This document shows positions 26,312 to 34,980 of a DNA stretch of 64,000 nucleotides, in pieces. The notes beneath the pieces were generated by a model. That model was not told the DNA's origin. It saw only the letters and a program-made list of their open reading frames with translations, and ran no database searches. Made by a program: the position numbers and the translations under genes. Numbering within the stretch: position 1 is the stretch's first letter; every line of letters begins with the position of its first letter. The stretch spans positions 62,001 through 126,000 of the forward strand of contig NZ_JBPYCS010000007.1 of NCBI RefSeq assembly GCF_051846935.1, written 5' to 3'. This DNA comes from JBPYCR01 sp051846935 (GTDB lineage Bacteria; Bacillota; Bacilli; Bacillales; Amphibacillaceae).

Positions 26312-27301
26312 ATGAGAGTAACAATTAAAGATGTAGCAAAGGAAGCAGGAGTTTCTATTGCGACTGTGTCACGTGTGATAAATGACAGCGGATATGTGAG
26401 TGATCCAATTAAGAAAAAAGTACTTCAAAAAATAGAGCAGCTCGATTATCAAGTTAATGCAGTGGCTAAAAGCTTAAAGCAAGAAAAAACAAACATGATC
26501 GGGGTTATAATTCCCGACATTTCAAATCCGTATTTTATGCAAATTTCTAAAGGTGTTGAAGATGAAATTGAAAGATACGGCTATAATCTAATATTTTCGA
26601 GTTCAAATGAAGATGAAAAAAAGGAAGCAAAGCTTCTTGAATTAATGAATGAAAAAAGAGTAGATGCAATTATCCTAGCAACAACTGGTAAAAACAAAGA
26701 ACAAATAGAGCGCTTAGCTAGTACAGGAACTCCAATTATTTTAATCGACCGTTTTAATGAAGAAATAAAACATAGGATTTCTACAATTACTGAAGACAAC
26801 CAACTCGGTGCATATAAATTAACGAAGCACTTTATTGATCAAGGTCATACGAACATAGGTGTCATTAACGGCTCACTTGATGTAAACACAGGACGTGATC
26901 GCTATAAAGGTTTTTTACAGGCAGTGGAAGAGCATGACGTTTCAGTTGAAGACTCCTTCATCTACAACGGTGATTTTACGGAAAAGTGTGGCTATGAAGC
27001 GGTGCAACATTTTTCTTCCCAAAAAAACGTGCCGACAGCTATTATTGCCTTCAACAACTTAATGGCTGCTGGGGCAATTAAAGGATTAACAGAATCAAGA
27101 AATCTTCCGCTTGATCAAGTAAAAATCGGTTGCTACGGTGAAATAGAGTTCATGGTGCTCATGCAAACGTTGAATGTTGTTTATATAAAACAGAATTCGT
27201 ATCAAATGGGCAAAGATACGGGGAAAGTACTAATTTCTCATTTAAATAAAGATCGACATGCTCCACATACGATTATGTATGAACCAGAATTGATTGTGTG
27301 A
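26312..27301 (+). CDS. LacI-family transcriptional regulator
   Basis: A 329-residue repressor. The DNA-binding headpiece TIKDVAKEAGVSIATVSRVI is at residues 3-22, followed by the hinge helix (NAVAKSLKQEKT). The periplasmic-binding-protein-like effector domain begins at IGVIIPDISNPYF. It is last in the operon that begins at 20746, and the tandem GTAAACGTTTAC operator at the operon promoter has exactly the symmetry these proteins recognise, suggesting autoregulated repression relieved by a pathway sugar. Confidence 0.92.
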   Translation: MRVTIKDVAKEAGVSIATVSRVINDSGYVSDPIKKKVLQKIEQLDYQVNAVAKSLKQEKTNMIGVIIPDISNPYFMQISKGVEDEIERYGYNLIFSSSNEDEKKEAKLLELMNEKRVDAIILATTGKNKEQIERLASTGTPIILIDRFNEEIKHRISTITEDNQLGAYKLTKHFIDQGHTNIGVINGSLDVNTGRDRYKGFLQAVEEHDVSVEDSFIYNGDFTEKCGYEAVQHFSSQKNVPTAIIAFNNLMAAGAIKGLTESRNLPLDQVKIGCYGEIEFMVLMQTLNVVYIKQNSYQMGKDTGKVLISHLNKDRHAPHTIMYEPELIV

Positions 27302-27361
27302 AGCGGATTTATAGATTTGAAAAACTATTTAAACTTATTAAGTACGTATAGTACTAACTTT

Positions 27362-27401
27362 AAAAGGCTTCTTTTGCATTTTACGTAAAAGAGGCCTTTT
27401 T
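27362..27401 (+). terminator. Rho-independent terminator ending the LacI operon
   Basis: AAAAGGCTTCTTTT pairs with AAAAGAGGCCTTTT around an 11-base loop, followed by TTT. It lies 60 bases after the lacI-type gene. Confidence 0.88.
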
Positions 27402-27402
27402 G

Positions 27403-27555
27403 TATAGTCCTCTTCCAGATAAAGAGGCCGTTCAACAAGATACTATGGTTAATGATCAAGGAAAAGAGCTTCCTGTTGTACGTATGAATTTAATATTGGA
27501 GAGGGTTATCGAAAATACGTTGTATCATTATCTTAAAAATGAAATGAAAAGCTAA
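27403..27555 (+). other. Open stretch resembling a gene tail, no start
   Basis: Fifty codons ending in TAA read SPLPDKEAVQQDTMVNDQGK and then a helix-like LILERVIENTLYHYLKNEMK. It looks like the C-terminal end of a protein but has no ribosome binding site, and its upstream part overlaps the terminator. It is probably a remnant of a deleted gene; the family is not recognised. From here to 27897 no gene is visible. Confidence 0.25.
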
Positions 27556-27696
27556 ATATGATTTTAAAGTAAACTCATTAACAACGTATCTGCTGGAGCA
27601 ACTTAACACGCAGGAAAACTCCATTCCCATAGACAGGATTGGCGTTTTACCGGTTTATACTTAACCAAATTGTCGCTTTACTGATAGATTCTTCTT

Positions 27697-27728
27697 AAAT
27701 CTCTTACGAAACGGCGGGTAAGAGATTT
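27697..27728. other. Perfect 11-bp inverted repeat
   Basis: AAATCTCTTAC / GTAAGAGATTT around a 10-base loop, in the gap between the LacI operon and a convergent gene. No T-run follows on either strand, so a terminator role is unclear. Confidence 0.4.
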
Positions 27729-27897
27729 ATACAAAGCAACTTTTGTTGCTACAGAAACATCAGACTTTTATATAAAATAGTAAGTGGGAAGCGGGAATAG
27801 TATTTAATGAAATACAGTCCCGCTTGTTAACTCTAACATCCAATTTAGTAGGCTTTCCCTCAAGTAATAATAGATTTATTACGATATAACAACCGTG

Positions 27898-28317
27898 CTA
27901 TTCCCAATATTTTATGAGTAGTCCGACAACCACACCAAATACAGCATGTCCGGCCGTCCAAAAAAACCAAGCCGCGAAGTCAGTTGCGGCAGGAGGCTGA
28001 GCGGATAAAGACGTTAAGAAAAATAACGCACCACCTCCAATTGAATATACAAGTACATAAGGGTGAATGGATCGTTCAAGGTAAAGTAGCTTTAAAATGT
28101 AAAACAATAGAACGACACTAAGGATACAAGTAACATAATGAAAGCATATTCCCCAGAACAAGCTTGGCTGCCAATCCTGTATAATAGGAATATAATCCAT
28201 ATTAAATAGAAGATCATACGCTTTATTATGTGTTACAAATTTCACTATTTTTAAGGAAAAAGCGAGAATATACCCAGATAGGATCCCAGTAATGAGTAGC
28301 TTTGCAAATTGCTTCAC
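27898..28317 (-). CDS. Four-helix membrane protein of unknown function
   Basis: A 139-residue protein with about four predicted membrane helices: the N-terminal LLITGILSGYILAFSLKIV, then LFWGICFHYVTCILSVVLLF, VLVYSIGGGALFFLTSL, and the C-terminal region after TAGHAVFG. The GHAVFG and GICFHY segments carry His residues in membrane context. No family was recognised with confidence. The ribosome binding site GGAGGG precedes the ATG. It borders the transposase-remnant zone. Confidence 0.65.
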   Translation of the reverse strand: MKQFAKLLITGILSGYILAFSLKIVKFVTHNKAYDLLFNMDYIPIIQDWQPSLFWGICFHYVTCILSVVLLFYILKLLYLERSIHPYVLVYSIGGGALFFLTSLSAQPPAATDFAAWFFWTAGHAVFGVVVGLLIKYWE

Positions 28318-28515
28318 ACGTCACCCTCCAATTCACACAGAGTTGCCTCTGCTTACTACTTGTTTACGTATTCCCTGATTTACTCTAAACCAAGCAACGA
28401 ATTTATTTTTATAAGTGAGTCAATTTCATCATTGCCATTTTTAAAAAATCACAAAAGAACAGAATTTTAAAATCGACTTAAAAATTTAAAGCTAGATCGG
28501 TGGCTGCTGTGTTCC

Positions 28516-28636
28516 ATCCGAATCCACTCCGCTTTCCGCAGGCAACGCCTCAACTAATTTTAAACGTTTTTCCCAAAACTTTTAAAATGTATTTTCGGCT
28601 GTTGCTTTACCTGCAGGAGTCTGCGTGGATCCGGAT
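28516..28636. repeat. Inverted-repeat element, likely a dispersed or IS-end repeat
   Basis: ATCCGAATCCAC at 28516 and its near-exact inverse GTGGATCCGGAT at 28625 flank about 97 bases. Inside, TTTCCGCAGGCAAC and a second, interrupted inverse copy extend the pairing. Sequences of this 'CCGCTTTCCGC...CTGCAGGAGTCTGCG' style are familiar as short dispersed repeats in Bacillaceae. It lies next to a transposase remnant and may be its end. The 28318-28515 stretch before it holds nothing recognisable. Confidence 0.5.
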
Positions 28637-28659
28637 TCCACACAGACGAGTTTGTGTTG

Positions 28660-29010
28660 CTATGCAACCTCTGTTTCTTGGTTGAATGCTGTATGAATTC
28701 GATCAACTGCTAATTTAGATGCATTGTACACATTAAGGTGACGCGTTTACCTGTTCTGTAACGAACATTGTTTAATTGAAAGAACTCTTTAAGATATGCA
28801 TTCATTCGTTCAACGGGTGTACGTCGATAATAGATAATTTCTCAAACTTCTGATCCCCGAGCTGGAGCTATATATTTTTGAAGATCTTTGGGGATCTTCA
28901 CCTTAAATACTTTTTGACAAATGCCTTCAGTAGCCAATGGACAATCGATACATTCCTTGGAGCTTATGTATTTCAAGGTCTAGTATTTTGGCGGAGCTTG
29001 ATCGCAAGCC
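28660..29010 (-). pseudogene. Transposase remnant (DDE type, IS1182/IS4-like), frameshifted
   Basis: On the minus strand, ECIDCPLATEGICQKVFKVK, then PKDLQKYIAPARGSEV, a stop, EIIYYRRTPVERMNAYLKEF, FQLNNVRYRTGKRV, and in another frame NASKLAVDRI to the C-terminal FNQETEVA and stop. This is the C-terminal part of a DDE transposase, including the YYRRTPVERMNAYLK block with the conserved Glu. At least one nonsense codon and one frameshift are present, and no N-terminal part is found, so it is inactive. Confidence 0.75.
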
Positions 29011-29118
29011 TCAAAATGGATTGCTATTCAGTATAAAAAAGTAGTTTCCAATTACTTTGACTGCATAGTCCTTCTAAAAAAATGCTCTGACAGAAATAAA
29101 ATATTCGTAGCTGTGGCA

Positions 29119-29146
29119 TTGACTGTTTTAATATATGTGATATATT
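29119..29146 (+). promoter_or_regulatory. Promoter of the dpaL gene with overlapping palindrome
   Basis: TTGACT (29119-29124), a 16-base spacer and TATATT (29141-29146) form a good sigma-A promoter. An imperfect palindrome, TATGTGATATATTACATA, overlaps the -10 region and could be an operator, perhaps for the GntR-family protein encoded downstream. Confidence 0.6.
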
Positions 29147-29242
29147 ACATATCAATAAGCGAAAAAATACTGCTAATAAAAATTAATTAAGTGTAAAAGA
29201 TGACAAAGAAATTTATAAATAAAAAAACTGAGGTGGTATGAC

Positions 29243-30469
29243 ATGGAAAAAACAGCTGAAAAGAACATAAAATGGGTAAAAAATAAGTCTTATTCTTCAA
29301 CGTATAACGATGAGGAGCTCGCTCCCTTTTCAACCGAGCACATTACGAACGTATTACAGTTTCAGAAATCACATTCCGCTTATAAAGAAACACCGTACAT
29401 TTCCTTAAAGGAACTTGCACGTTATTTAAAGGTGGCGGATATAAGCGTTAAAGATGAGTCGAAACGGTTTGGTTTGAACGCCTTTAAAGTAATGGGTGGG
29501 ATTTATGCCGTTGGTAAATATCTTGCGCAGCAGTTAGGGAAAGATATTAGCGATTTGTCGTTTGCGGATTTGCAGTTACCAGAAGTAAAAGAACAGCTAG
29601 GCGAGTTAACTTTTATTTCAGCAACCGATGGAAACCATGGGAAAGGGATCGCTTGGGCTGCTCGAGAGCTTGGTCATAAATCGGTTATTTATATGCCGAA
29701 AGGGTCTTCTCATTCCAGGCTGGAGGCGATTCGAAACGAAGGTGCTTTTTCGGAAGTTACGAATATGAATTATGATGCAACCGTTCGTATGTGTGCCGAC
29801 TTGGCAGATGAAAATGGTTGGATACTCGTACAGGATACGGCGTGGGAAGGATACGATGAGGTTCCGCTTTGGATTATGCAAGGGTACGCGGGTATTGCAA
29901 AAGAAATGATTGACGATCTGGAGCGTTCAGATAAGCAGGCACCAACACATTTGATTTTACAGGCGGGAGTAGGTTCCTTTGCTGCAGGAATTGCTGCTTA
30001 TTTTAAGGAATATTACAAGGATCAATGCCCAACAATTCTAGTCGTAGAACCAAACCTTGCAGATTGCTATTATCGCTCTTTTTCGAGTGCTACAGGCGAT
30101 ATGGAAGTTGTAACGGGCCATATGAATTCAATAATGGCAGGTTTATGCTGTGGAGAGCCGAATAATCGTGCGTTTCGTATATTAAAGCAGTATGCCTCTG
30201 CATCTTTTTCCTGTGATGATCGTATTGCGGCGCTAGGGATGCGTGTGCTTGGTAATCCACTTACTGGAGATAAAAAGATTGTTTCCGGTGAATCAGGAGC
30301 TGTTCCACTTGGACTCCTTTTTGCGCTACGAGAAGAAGAAGATGAGCAAATTTGCGCAGAATTAGGGCTGGATGAGCAGGCTCGAATTGCAATTATTAAT
30401 ACAGAAGGCGATACAGATTATCAGCATTACCTTGATATTGTGTGGAAAGGCCATTATCCAAACGATTAA
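29243..30469 (+). CDS. dpaL: Diaminopropionate ammonia-lyase
   Basis: PLP fold type II enzyme that degrades 2,3-diaminopropionate to pyruvate and ammonia (YgeX type). The 408 residues match the family. The cofactor Lys lies in KDESKRFGLNAFKVMGG (about residue 78), the asparagine loop is SATDGNHGKGIAWAAREL, and the glycine-rich phosphate site is LQAGVGSFAAGIAAYF. GAGGTGG precedes the ATG. A YgeY-like hydrolase follows after 30 bases, the same pairing as ygeX-ygeY in E. coli, so the two probably act in one pathway. Confidence 0.93.
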   Translation: MEKTAEKNIKWVKNKSYSSTYNDEELAPFSTEHITNVLQFQKSHSAYKETPYISLKELARYLKVADISVKDESKRFGLNAFKVMGGIYAVGKYLAQQLGKDISDLSFADLQLPEVKEQLGELTFISATDGNHGKGIAWAARELGHKSVIYMPKGSSHSRLEAIRNEGAFSEVTNMNYDATVRMCADLADENGWILVQDTAWEGYDEVPLWIMQGYAGIAKEMIDDLERSDKQAPTHLILQAGVGSFAAGIAAYFKEYYKDQCPTILVVEPNLADCYYRSFSSATGDMEVVTGHMNSIMAGLCCGEPNNRAFRILKQYASASFSCDDRIAALGMRVLGNPLTGDKKIVSGESGAVPLGLLFALREEEDEQICAELGLDEQARIAIINTEGDTDYQHYLDIVWKGHYPND

Positions 30470-30499
30470 TGAAGTGCATATAAAAGGGGGAAAAGTAGA

Positions 30500-31666
30500 T
30501 TGGAGCCTATTCAGTGGAGAAATATGGAATCTGAAGTGCTTGCATTTGCACAGCAGTTAGTTCAAATAAAAAGTTATTCCGACGATGAAGAAGCAATTGC
30601 CTTATGCATTGAAAAAAAGATGAGAAAGCTCGGCTATGATGAAGTTATTATTGATTCCCTTGGAAACGTTGTAGGCAGAATCGGAAATGGCGATACGTCG
30701 ATTATGTTTGATTCTCACATGGATACGGTTGAAGCAAACAATGTAGAGGACTGGATTGTGCCTCCATTTAGCGGAGAGATTGTCGATGGTAAGCTGTACG
30801 GTCGGGGAGCGGTCGATATGAAGTCTGCAATTGCTGCCTCAATATACGCTGGAGCTGCAGCAAAAAAGCTCGGTTATGCAGCAGACAAAACAATCTACGT
30901 GTCTTGTACGGTGAATGAAGAATATTGTGACGGGGAAAATTTAAAGCATTTATTTAAAGAGCTTGCATTAAAACCTAATTACATGGTGATTTGCGAGCCG
31001 TCGGATAATAAAATAACTCTCGGGCATAAAGGGAAGGCGCAAATGCTCATTAAAACAAAAGGTGTATCTGCCCATGGATCTGCACCTGAAAAGGGTAAAA
31101 ATGCCATTTATGAAATGGCGGAAATTATTCAACGTGTAGAAAGGCAAAACGATCATTTAATGCGAGAAGAAGGTTCAAAAGGAACGCTCGTTATGTCAAA
31201 AATATCGAGTGTTAGCGCTTCTCTAAATGCCGTCCCATCAGCGTGTGAAGTATATTTAGATCGACGGATCGTGCTAGGTGAAACCGAAGAGATGATAAAA
31301 CAGGAAATGGATAGCCTAATTGAAGGGAAAAATGCAACGTGGGAAATTGGTACATTGCATAGAAAAAGCTGGACAGGAAAAGACATAACGTACAATCCCT
31401 TTCATACTGCTTGGAAAATTGACGAAGATCATGAGCTGACAATTGCTTGCAACAGAGCGTATGAAGAAATATACGGAACTCCTCCTACAGCGTATGATTT
31501 TTGGGATTTTAGCACAAATGCTGTTACACCTGTGAGTATGGGTATTCCTACAATTGGATTCGGACCAGGTGAGCATAAGCTAGCACATATGGATAATGAA
31601 CATTGTGCAGTTCAAAAGATTGTAGAAGCGTTTCAATTTTATACTTCCTTAATTAATAAAATATAG
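30500..31666 (+). CDS. M20-family metallohydrolase, YgeY-like
   Basis: A zinc amidohydrolase/peptidase of 388 residues. Metal-binding motifs are visible: MFDSHMDTV with His and Asp (about residues 74-80), GRGAVDMKSAIA (bridging Asp), the catalytic Glu pair in CTVNEEYCDG, and the terminal His in GFGPGEHKLAHMDNE. Family annotation links YgeY to selenium-related gene clusters, but no selenium genes are seen here, so the substrate is probably an acylated or dipeptide precursor connected with diaminopropionate (inference). The start is TTG 30500 after GGGGG; an ATG eight codons later is the alternative. Confidence 0.88.
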   Translation: MEPIQWRNMESEVLAFAQQLVQIKSYSDDEEAIALCIEKKMRKLGYDEVIIDSLGNVVGRIGNGDTSIMFDSHMDTVEANNVEDWIVPPFSGEIVDGKLYGRGAVDMKSAIAASIYAGAAAKKLGYAADKTIYVSCTVNEEYCDGENLKHLFKELALKPNYMVICEPSDNKITLGHKGKAQMLIKTKGVSAHGSAPEKGKNAIYEMAEIIQRVERQNDHLMREEGSKGTLVMSKISSVSASLNAVPSACEVYLDRRIVLGETEEMIKQEMDSLIEGKNATWEIGTLHRKSWTGKDITYNPFHTAWKIDEDHELTIACNRAYEEIYGTPPTAYDFWDFSTNAVTPVSMGIPTIGFGPGEHKLAHMDNEHCAVQKIVEAFQFYTSLINKI

Positions 31667-31720
31667 AAACAATATCGGACGTTTACAATAGATTCCGAGT
31701 ACCTTTTCTATAATTACCGC

Positions 31721-31748
31721 TTAAGCCGACGAAATAACGTCGGCTTAA
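31721..31748 (+). terminator. Perfect 11-bp hairpin between the hydrolase and gntR genes
   Basis: TTAAGCCGACG / CGTCGGCTTAA with a 6-base loop, 55 bases after the hydrolase stop. No strong T-run follows, so it may be a weak terminator or a 3' stabiliser. Confidence 0.55.
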
Positions 31749-31815
31749 ATACATTATGCGTATAATGTAGTATAATTGGCTCAATTGGTTAATGGTTAAA
31801 AAAAGAGGGGTTAAA

Positions 31816-32493
31816 ATGAATAAAAAAAAGGATGTCAAAATAAAACGGACGTTTATGCGCGATGAAGCTTATGACATACTGCAAGAGTGGATTATGCTTG
31901 GTAAGCTTGAACCAGGGGAAAAATTACGTGACCAAGATTTATCGAATGTTTTAGGCATAAGTCGTACGCCAATTCGAGAAGCACTTCTTCGCTTGGAGGA
32001 TGATGGCTTGGTCGTTACGAAAGCGAATCGATGGACACAAGTTGCAGCCATCAATTTGCAAGAGGCGCGAGATATATACTCCATTGTAGAAGCTTTAGAG
32101 GTTCTCGCTGCTGCGCAAGGGTTTGAAAATGTTGGAGAAACAGACATAAGCGATTTAGAAGCAATAAATGAAACGTTTGAACAGAAGCTAAAAAGTGGCG
32201 AAAATATAGAAGTGTTTCAGGCAGATCAAGCGTTTCATGATAAAATTATTCAAAAGTCAAACAACATGGAATTAACACGTATGCTTGCAAGCTTAAAAGT
32301 GAAAATTCAGCGGATGGAAATTCATTATTTTAGTAAGCAAATGTATAGCGGTGAATCACGATTGGAGCATTTGAAGATTATTGAAGCATACAAGGCTAAC
32401 AAAAAAGAGCAAGTCATACAGGCAATTCAAGAAAATTGGCGTAATAGTCTTGCCCGAATTGAACAAATTCACGACAAGAATGAAACGAATTAA
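31816..32493 (+). CDS. GntR-family regulator, FadR/FCD type
   Basis: A 225-residue transcription factor with a winged helix (DQDLSNVLGISRTPIREALL, about residues 45-64) and an all-helical FCD effector domain. The FCD metal or ligand residues include Asp and His in FQADQAFHDKII. ATG 31816 follows GAGGGG at good spacing and is preferred over the ATG at 31792. It probably controls the dpaL-hydrolase genes just upstream, sensing an acid or amino acid. Confidence 0.88.
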   Translation: MNKKKDVKIKRTFMRDEAYDILQEWIMLGKLEPGEKLRDQDLSNVLGISRTPIREALLRLEDDGLVVTKANRWTQVAAINLQEARDIYSIVEALEVLAAAQGFENVGETDISDLEAINETFEQKLKSGENIEVFQADQAFHDKIIQKSNNMELTRMLASLKVKIQRMEIHYFSKQMYSGESRLEHLKIIEAYKANKKEQVIQAIQENWRNSLARIEQIHDKNETN

Positions 32494-32537
32494 AGATCTT
32501 AGAACTACTTAATTACTATAATAACGGGGGATGGAAA

Positions 32538-32879
32538 ATGACAGCAATACCTAATTGTCCAAAATGTAATTCAGCTTATACATATGAAGATGGCATCCTG
32601 TTTGTTTGTCCTGAATGTGCCCATGAATGGACAGCAGAAACGAGCGAGGAGCACACGGAAGAAGAACAATCCATCCGCGATGCAAATGGAAATGTGCTAA
32701 GCGACGGGGATACTGTTACGGTTATAAAAGATTTAAAAGTAAAAGGAAGCACGTCAACAGTGAAAATGGGAACAAAAGTTAAAAACATTCGACTTGTTGG
32801 TGGGGATCATGATATTGATTGTAAAATTCCCGGATTCGGGCAAATGAAGTTAAAATCAGAATTTGTAAAGCGAGGCTAG
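32538..32879 (+). CDS. PhnA/YjdM-type zinc-ribbon protein
   Basis: A 113-residue protein with an N-terminal zinc ribbon (CPKCNSAYTYEDGILFVCPE, two CxxC pairs near residues 7-29), an acidic linker and a C-terminal beta barrel (LSDGDTVTVIKDLKVKG, then VKNIRLVGGDHDIDCKI). This matches the family historically called PhnA or alkylphosphonate-utilisation protein, whose real function is not settled. The ATG is preceded by GGGGGAT. No phosphonate genes are nearby. Confidence 0.9.
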   Translation: MTAIPNCPKCNSAYTYEDGILFVCPECAHEWTAETSEEHTEEEQSIRDANGNVLSDGDTVTVIKDLKVKGSTSTVKMGTKVKNIRLVGGDHDIDCKIPGFGQMKLKSEFVKRG

Positions 32880-32966
32880 CATAGCATCAATTGTACATTT
32901 CGTATTAGCTGTATAAGCGGTACAGCTGAATGAATAGTAACTGAAACGAAACGAACTATTTTTCTT

Positions 32967-32993
32967 TTAGCACTCTCGCAGCAAGAGTGCTAA
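32967..32993. promoter_or_regulatory. Perfect CIRCE element (HrcA operator) upstream of htpG
   Basis: TTAGCACTC, nine bases, GAGTGCTAA: an exact match to the CIRCE consensus bound by the heat-shock repressor HrcA. It lies 90 bases before the htpG start. A TATAAT box follows at 33021-33026. HrcA control of htpG is therefore predicted. Confidence 0.93.
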
Positions 32994-33083
32994 ATATTTT
33001 ATTTTTTTGTTCTCGTATTTTATAATATCTTTGGTGAGCCATCATTTATCAAATGAAAAAACGATAGATAAAGGAGCGATTTC

Positions 33084-34964
33084 ATGGAAAAGAAACAGTT
33101 TCAAGCCGAATCCAAGCGGTTGCTAGAAATGATGATTAATTCGATCTATTCTCAAAAAGAGGTGTTTTTACGTGAATTAATTTCTAACGCCAGCGATGCT
33201 ATCGATAAAATTTATTATAAAGCTCTTACAGATGATTCGTTAACGTTTAATCAAGGGGATTACTACATAAAAATAGATGCAGACAAGGAAAAACGTACGT
33301 TAACAATTTCTGATACAGGAATTGGGATGACGAAAGAGGAGTTGGAAAATAACCTCGGAACAATTGCACAAAGTGGTTCCCTCGCATTTAAAAAGGAAAA
33401 TGAAATTGAAGACGGCCATGACATAATTGGTCAATTTGGTGTTGGATTTTATGCCGCGTTCATGGTGGCTGACGTAGTAACAGTAACGAGCCGTGCACTT
33501 GGAAGCGATGAAGCGTATACGTGGGAATCAGAAGGTGCGGATGGCTATACGATTATACAAAGTGATAAACAAGAGGTAGGTACGGAAATTGTTCTCCAGA
33601 TGAAAGAGGATACCGAGGATGAAAAGTACGAAGAGTTTTTAGAGGAATATCGCCTACAAGAGGTTATTAAAAAGTATTCCGACTTTATACGCTATCCAAT
33701 TAAAATGGATATTACGAAAAGCAAACCAAAGGAGGATAATGAAGAAGAGTACGTTGACTATGTAGAAGAAGAAACAATTAACAGCATGGTTCCAATTTGG
33801 CGCAAAAACAAGAGTGAGCTAACAGATGAAGATTATGAGAACTTCTATAAAGAAAAGCACTATGGTTTTGACAAGCCACTAAAACACATTCATACAAGTG
33901 TAGATGGTACAATTCGTTATCATGCGATTTTATATATTCCAGAAACAATGCCCTTTGACTATTACTCTAAGGAATACGAAAAAGGACTAGAATTGTATTC
34001 AAGTGGTGTGCTCATTATGAATAAATGCGCCGAGCTACTCCCGGATTATTTCAGTTTTGTAAAAGGTCTTGTCGATTCTGAGGATTTATCGTTGAATATT
34101 TCCAGGGAAATGCTACAACACGATCGTCAACTAAAGCTGATTGAAAAAAATATAACACGTAAAGTAAAAACAGAATTGAAAAGCATGCTGAAAAACGAGA
34201 GAGAAAAATATGAAAAGTTTTACGATACATTTGGACGTCAGTTAAAGTACGGAGTATATAGTGATTTTGGAGCAAATAAAAAAACATTACAAGACTTGCT
34301 CATGTTCTATTCTTCCACAGAGAAAAAGCTTGTCACGCTTGACGAGTACGTTGAACGGATGCCAGAGGATCAAAAATATATTTACTACGCTGCAGGTGAC
34401 TCCGTAGAGCGATTGGATAAGCTACCACAAACCGAATTAGTTGCTGATAAAGGGTATGAAATTTTGTATTTTACAGATGATGTGGATGAATTTGCCATCC
34501 GCATGTTGAATGAATACAAAGAAAAGGAATTCCGCTCCGTTTCAAGCGGCGACCTAGGAATTGATGACGCTGAGGATAAAGAAACGGAGAAAAAAGAAGC
34601 AACAGAGAACAAAGAGTTGTTTGACTATATGAAGGATTTGCTAAAGGACAAAGTAAAAGATGTACGAGCTTCTAAGCGATTACGCTCACATCCAGTTTGC
34701 CTTTCTGCAGATGGGGAAGTGTCCATTGAAATGGAAAAAATTCTACAGCAAATGCCGGACAACCCAAACGTACAAGCAGATAAAATACTCGAAATTAACG
34801 TAGATCATGAAGTATTTGAATCACTGAAAAAAGCATATGATACGGACAAGGATAAAGTAAAACTATACACAAGTTTATTGTACAACCAAGCGCTATTAAT
34901 CGAAGGTCTGCCAGTAGGTGACCCTGTTGAATTTACAAACGATATTTGTAAAGTAATGGTGTAA
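33084..34964 (+). CDS. htpG: Chaperone HtpG (bacterial Hsp90)
   Basis: ATP-dependent dimeric chaperone of 626 residues, full length. The GHKL ATPase domain is N-terminal, with ELISNASDAIDKIYY (residues about 32-46), DTGIGMTKEEL (ATP-binding Asp) and GQFGVGFYAAFMVAD. The middle domain contains the catalytic Arg region (SREMLQHDRQL), and a C-terminal dimerisation domain follows. AAAGGAG precedes the ATG. A perfect CIRCE element lies upstream. Immediately after the stop codon a GC-rich 21-bp repeat array begins, and the next terminator is only at 35510, so the mRNA may carry the array in its 3' end. Confidence 0.97.
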   Translation: MEKKQFQAESKRLLEMMINSIYSQKEVFLRELISNASDAIDKIYYKALTDDSLTFNQGDYYIKIDADKEKRTLTISDTGIGMTKEELENNLGTIAQSGSLAFKKENEIEDGHDIIGQFGVGFYAAFMVADVVTVTSRALGSDEAYTWESEGADGYTIIQSDKQEVGTEIVLQMKEDTEDEKYEEFLEEYRLQEVIKKYSDFIRYPIKMDITKSKPKEDNEEEYVDYVEEETINSMVPIWRKNKSELTDEDYENFYKEKHYGFDKPLKHIHTSVDGTIRYHAILYIPETMPFDYYSKEYEKGLELYSSGVLIMNKCAELLPDYFSFVKGLVDSEDLSLNISREMLQHDRQLKLIEKNITRKVKTELKSMLKNEREKYEKFYDTFGRQLKYGVYSDFGANKKTLQDLLMFYSSTEKKLVTLDEYVERMPEDQKYIYYAAGDSVERLDKLPQTELVADKGYEILYFTDDVDEFAIRMLNEYKEKEFRSVSSGDLGIDDAEDKETEKKEATENKELFDYMKDLLKDKVKDVRASKRLRSHPVCLSADGEVSIEMEKILQQMPDNPNVQADKILEINVDHEVFESLKKAYDTDKDKVKLYTSLLYNQALLIEGLPVGDPVEFTNDICKVMV

Positions 34965-34980
34965 ATCCGATTCAAGCGTT

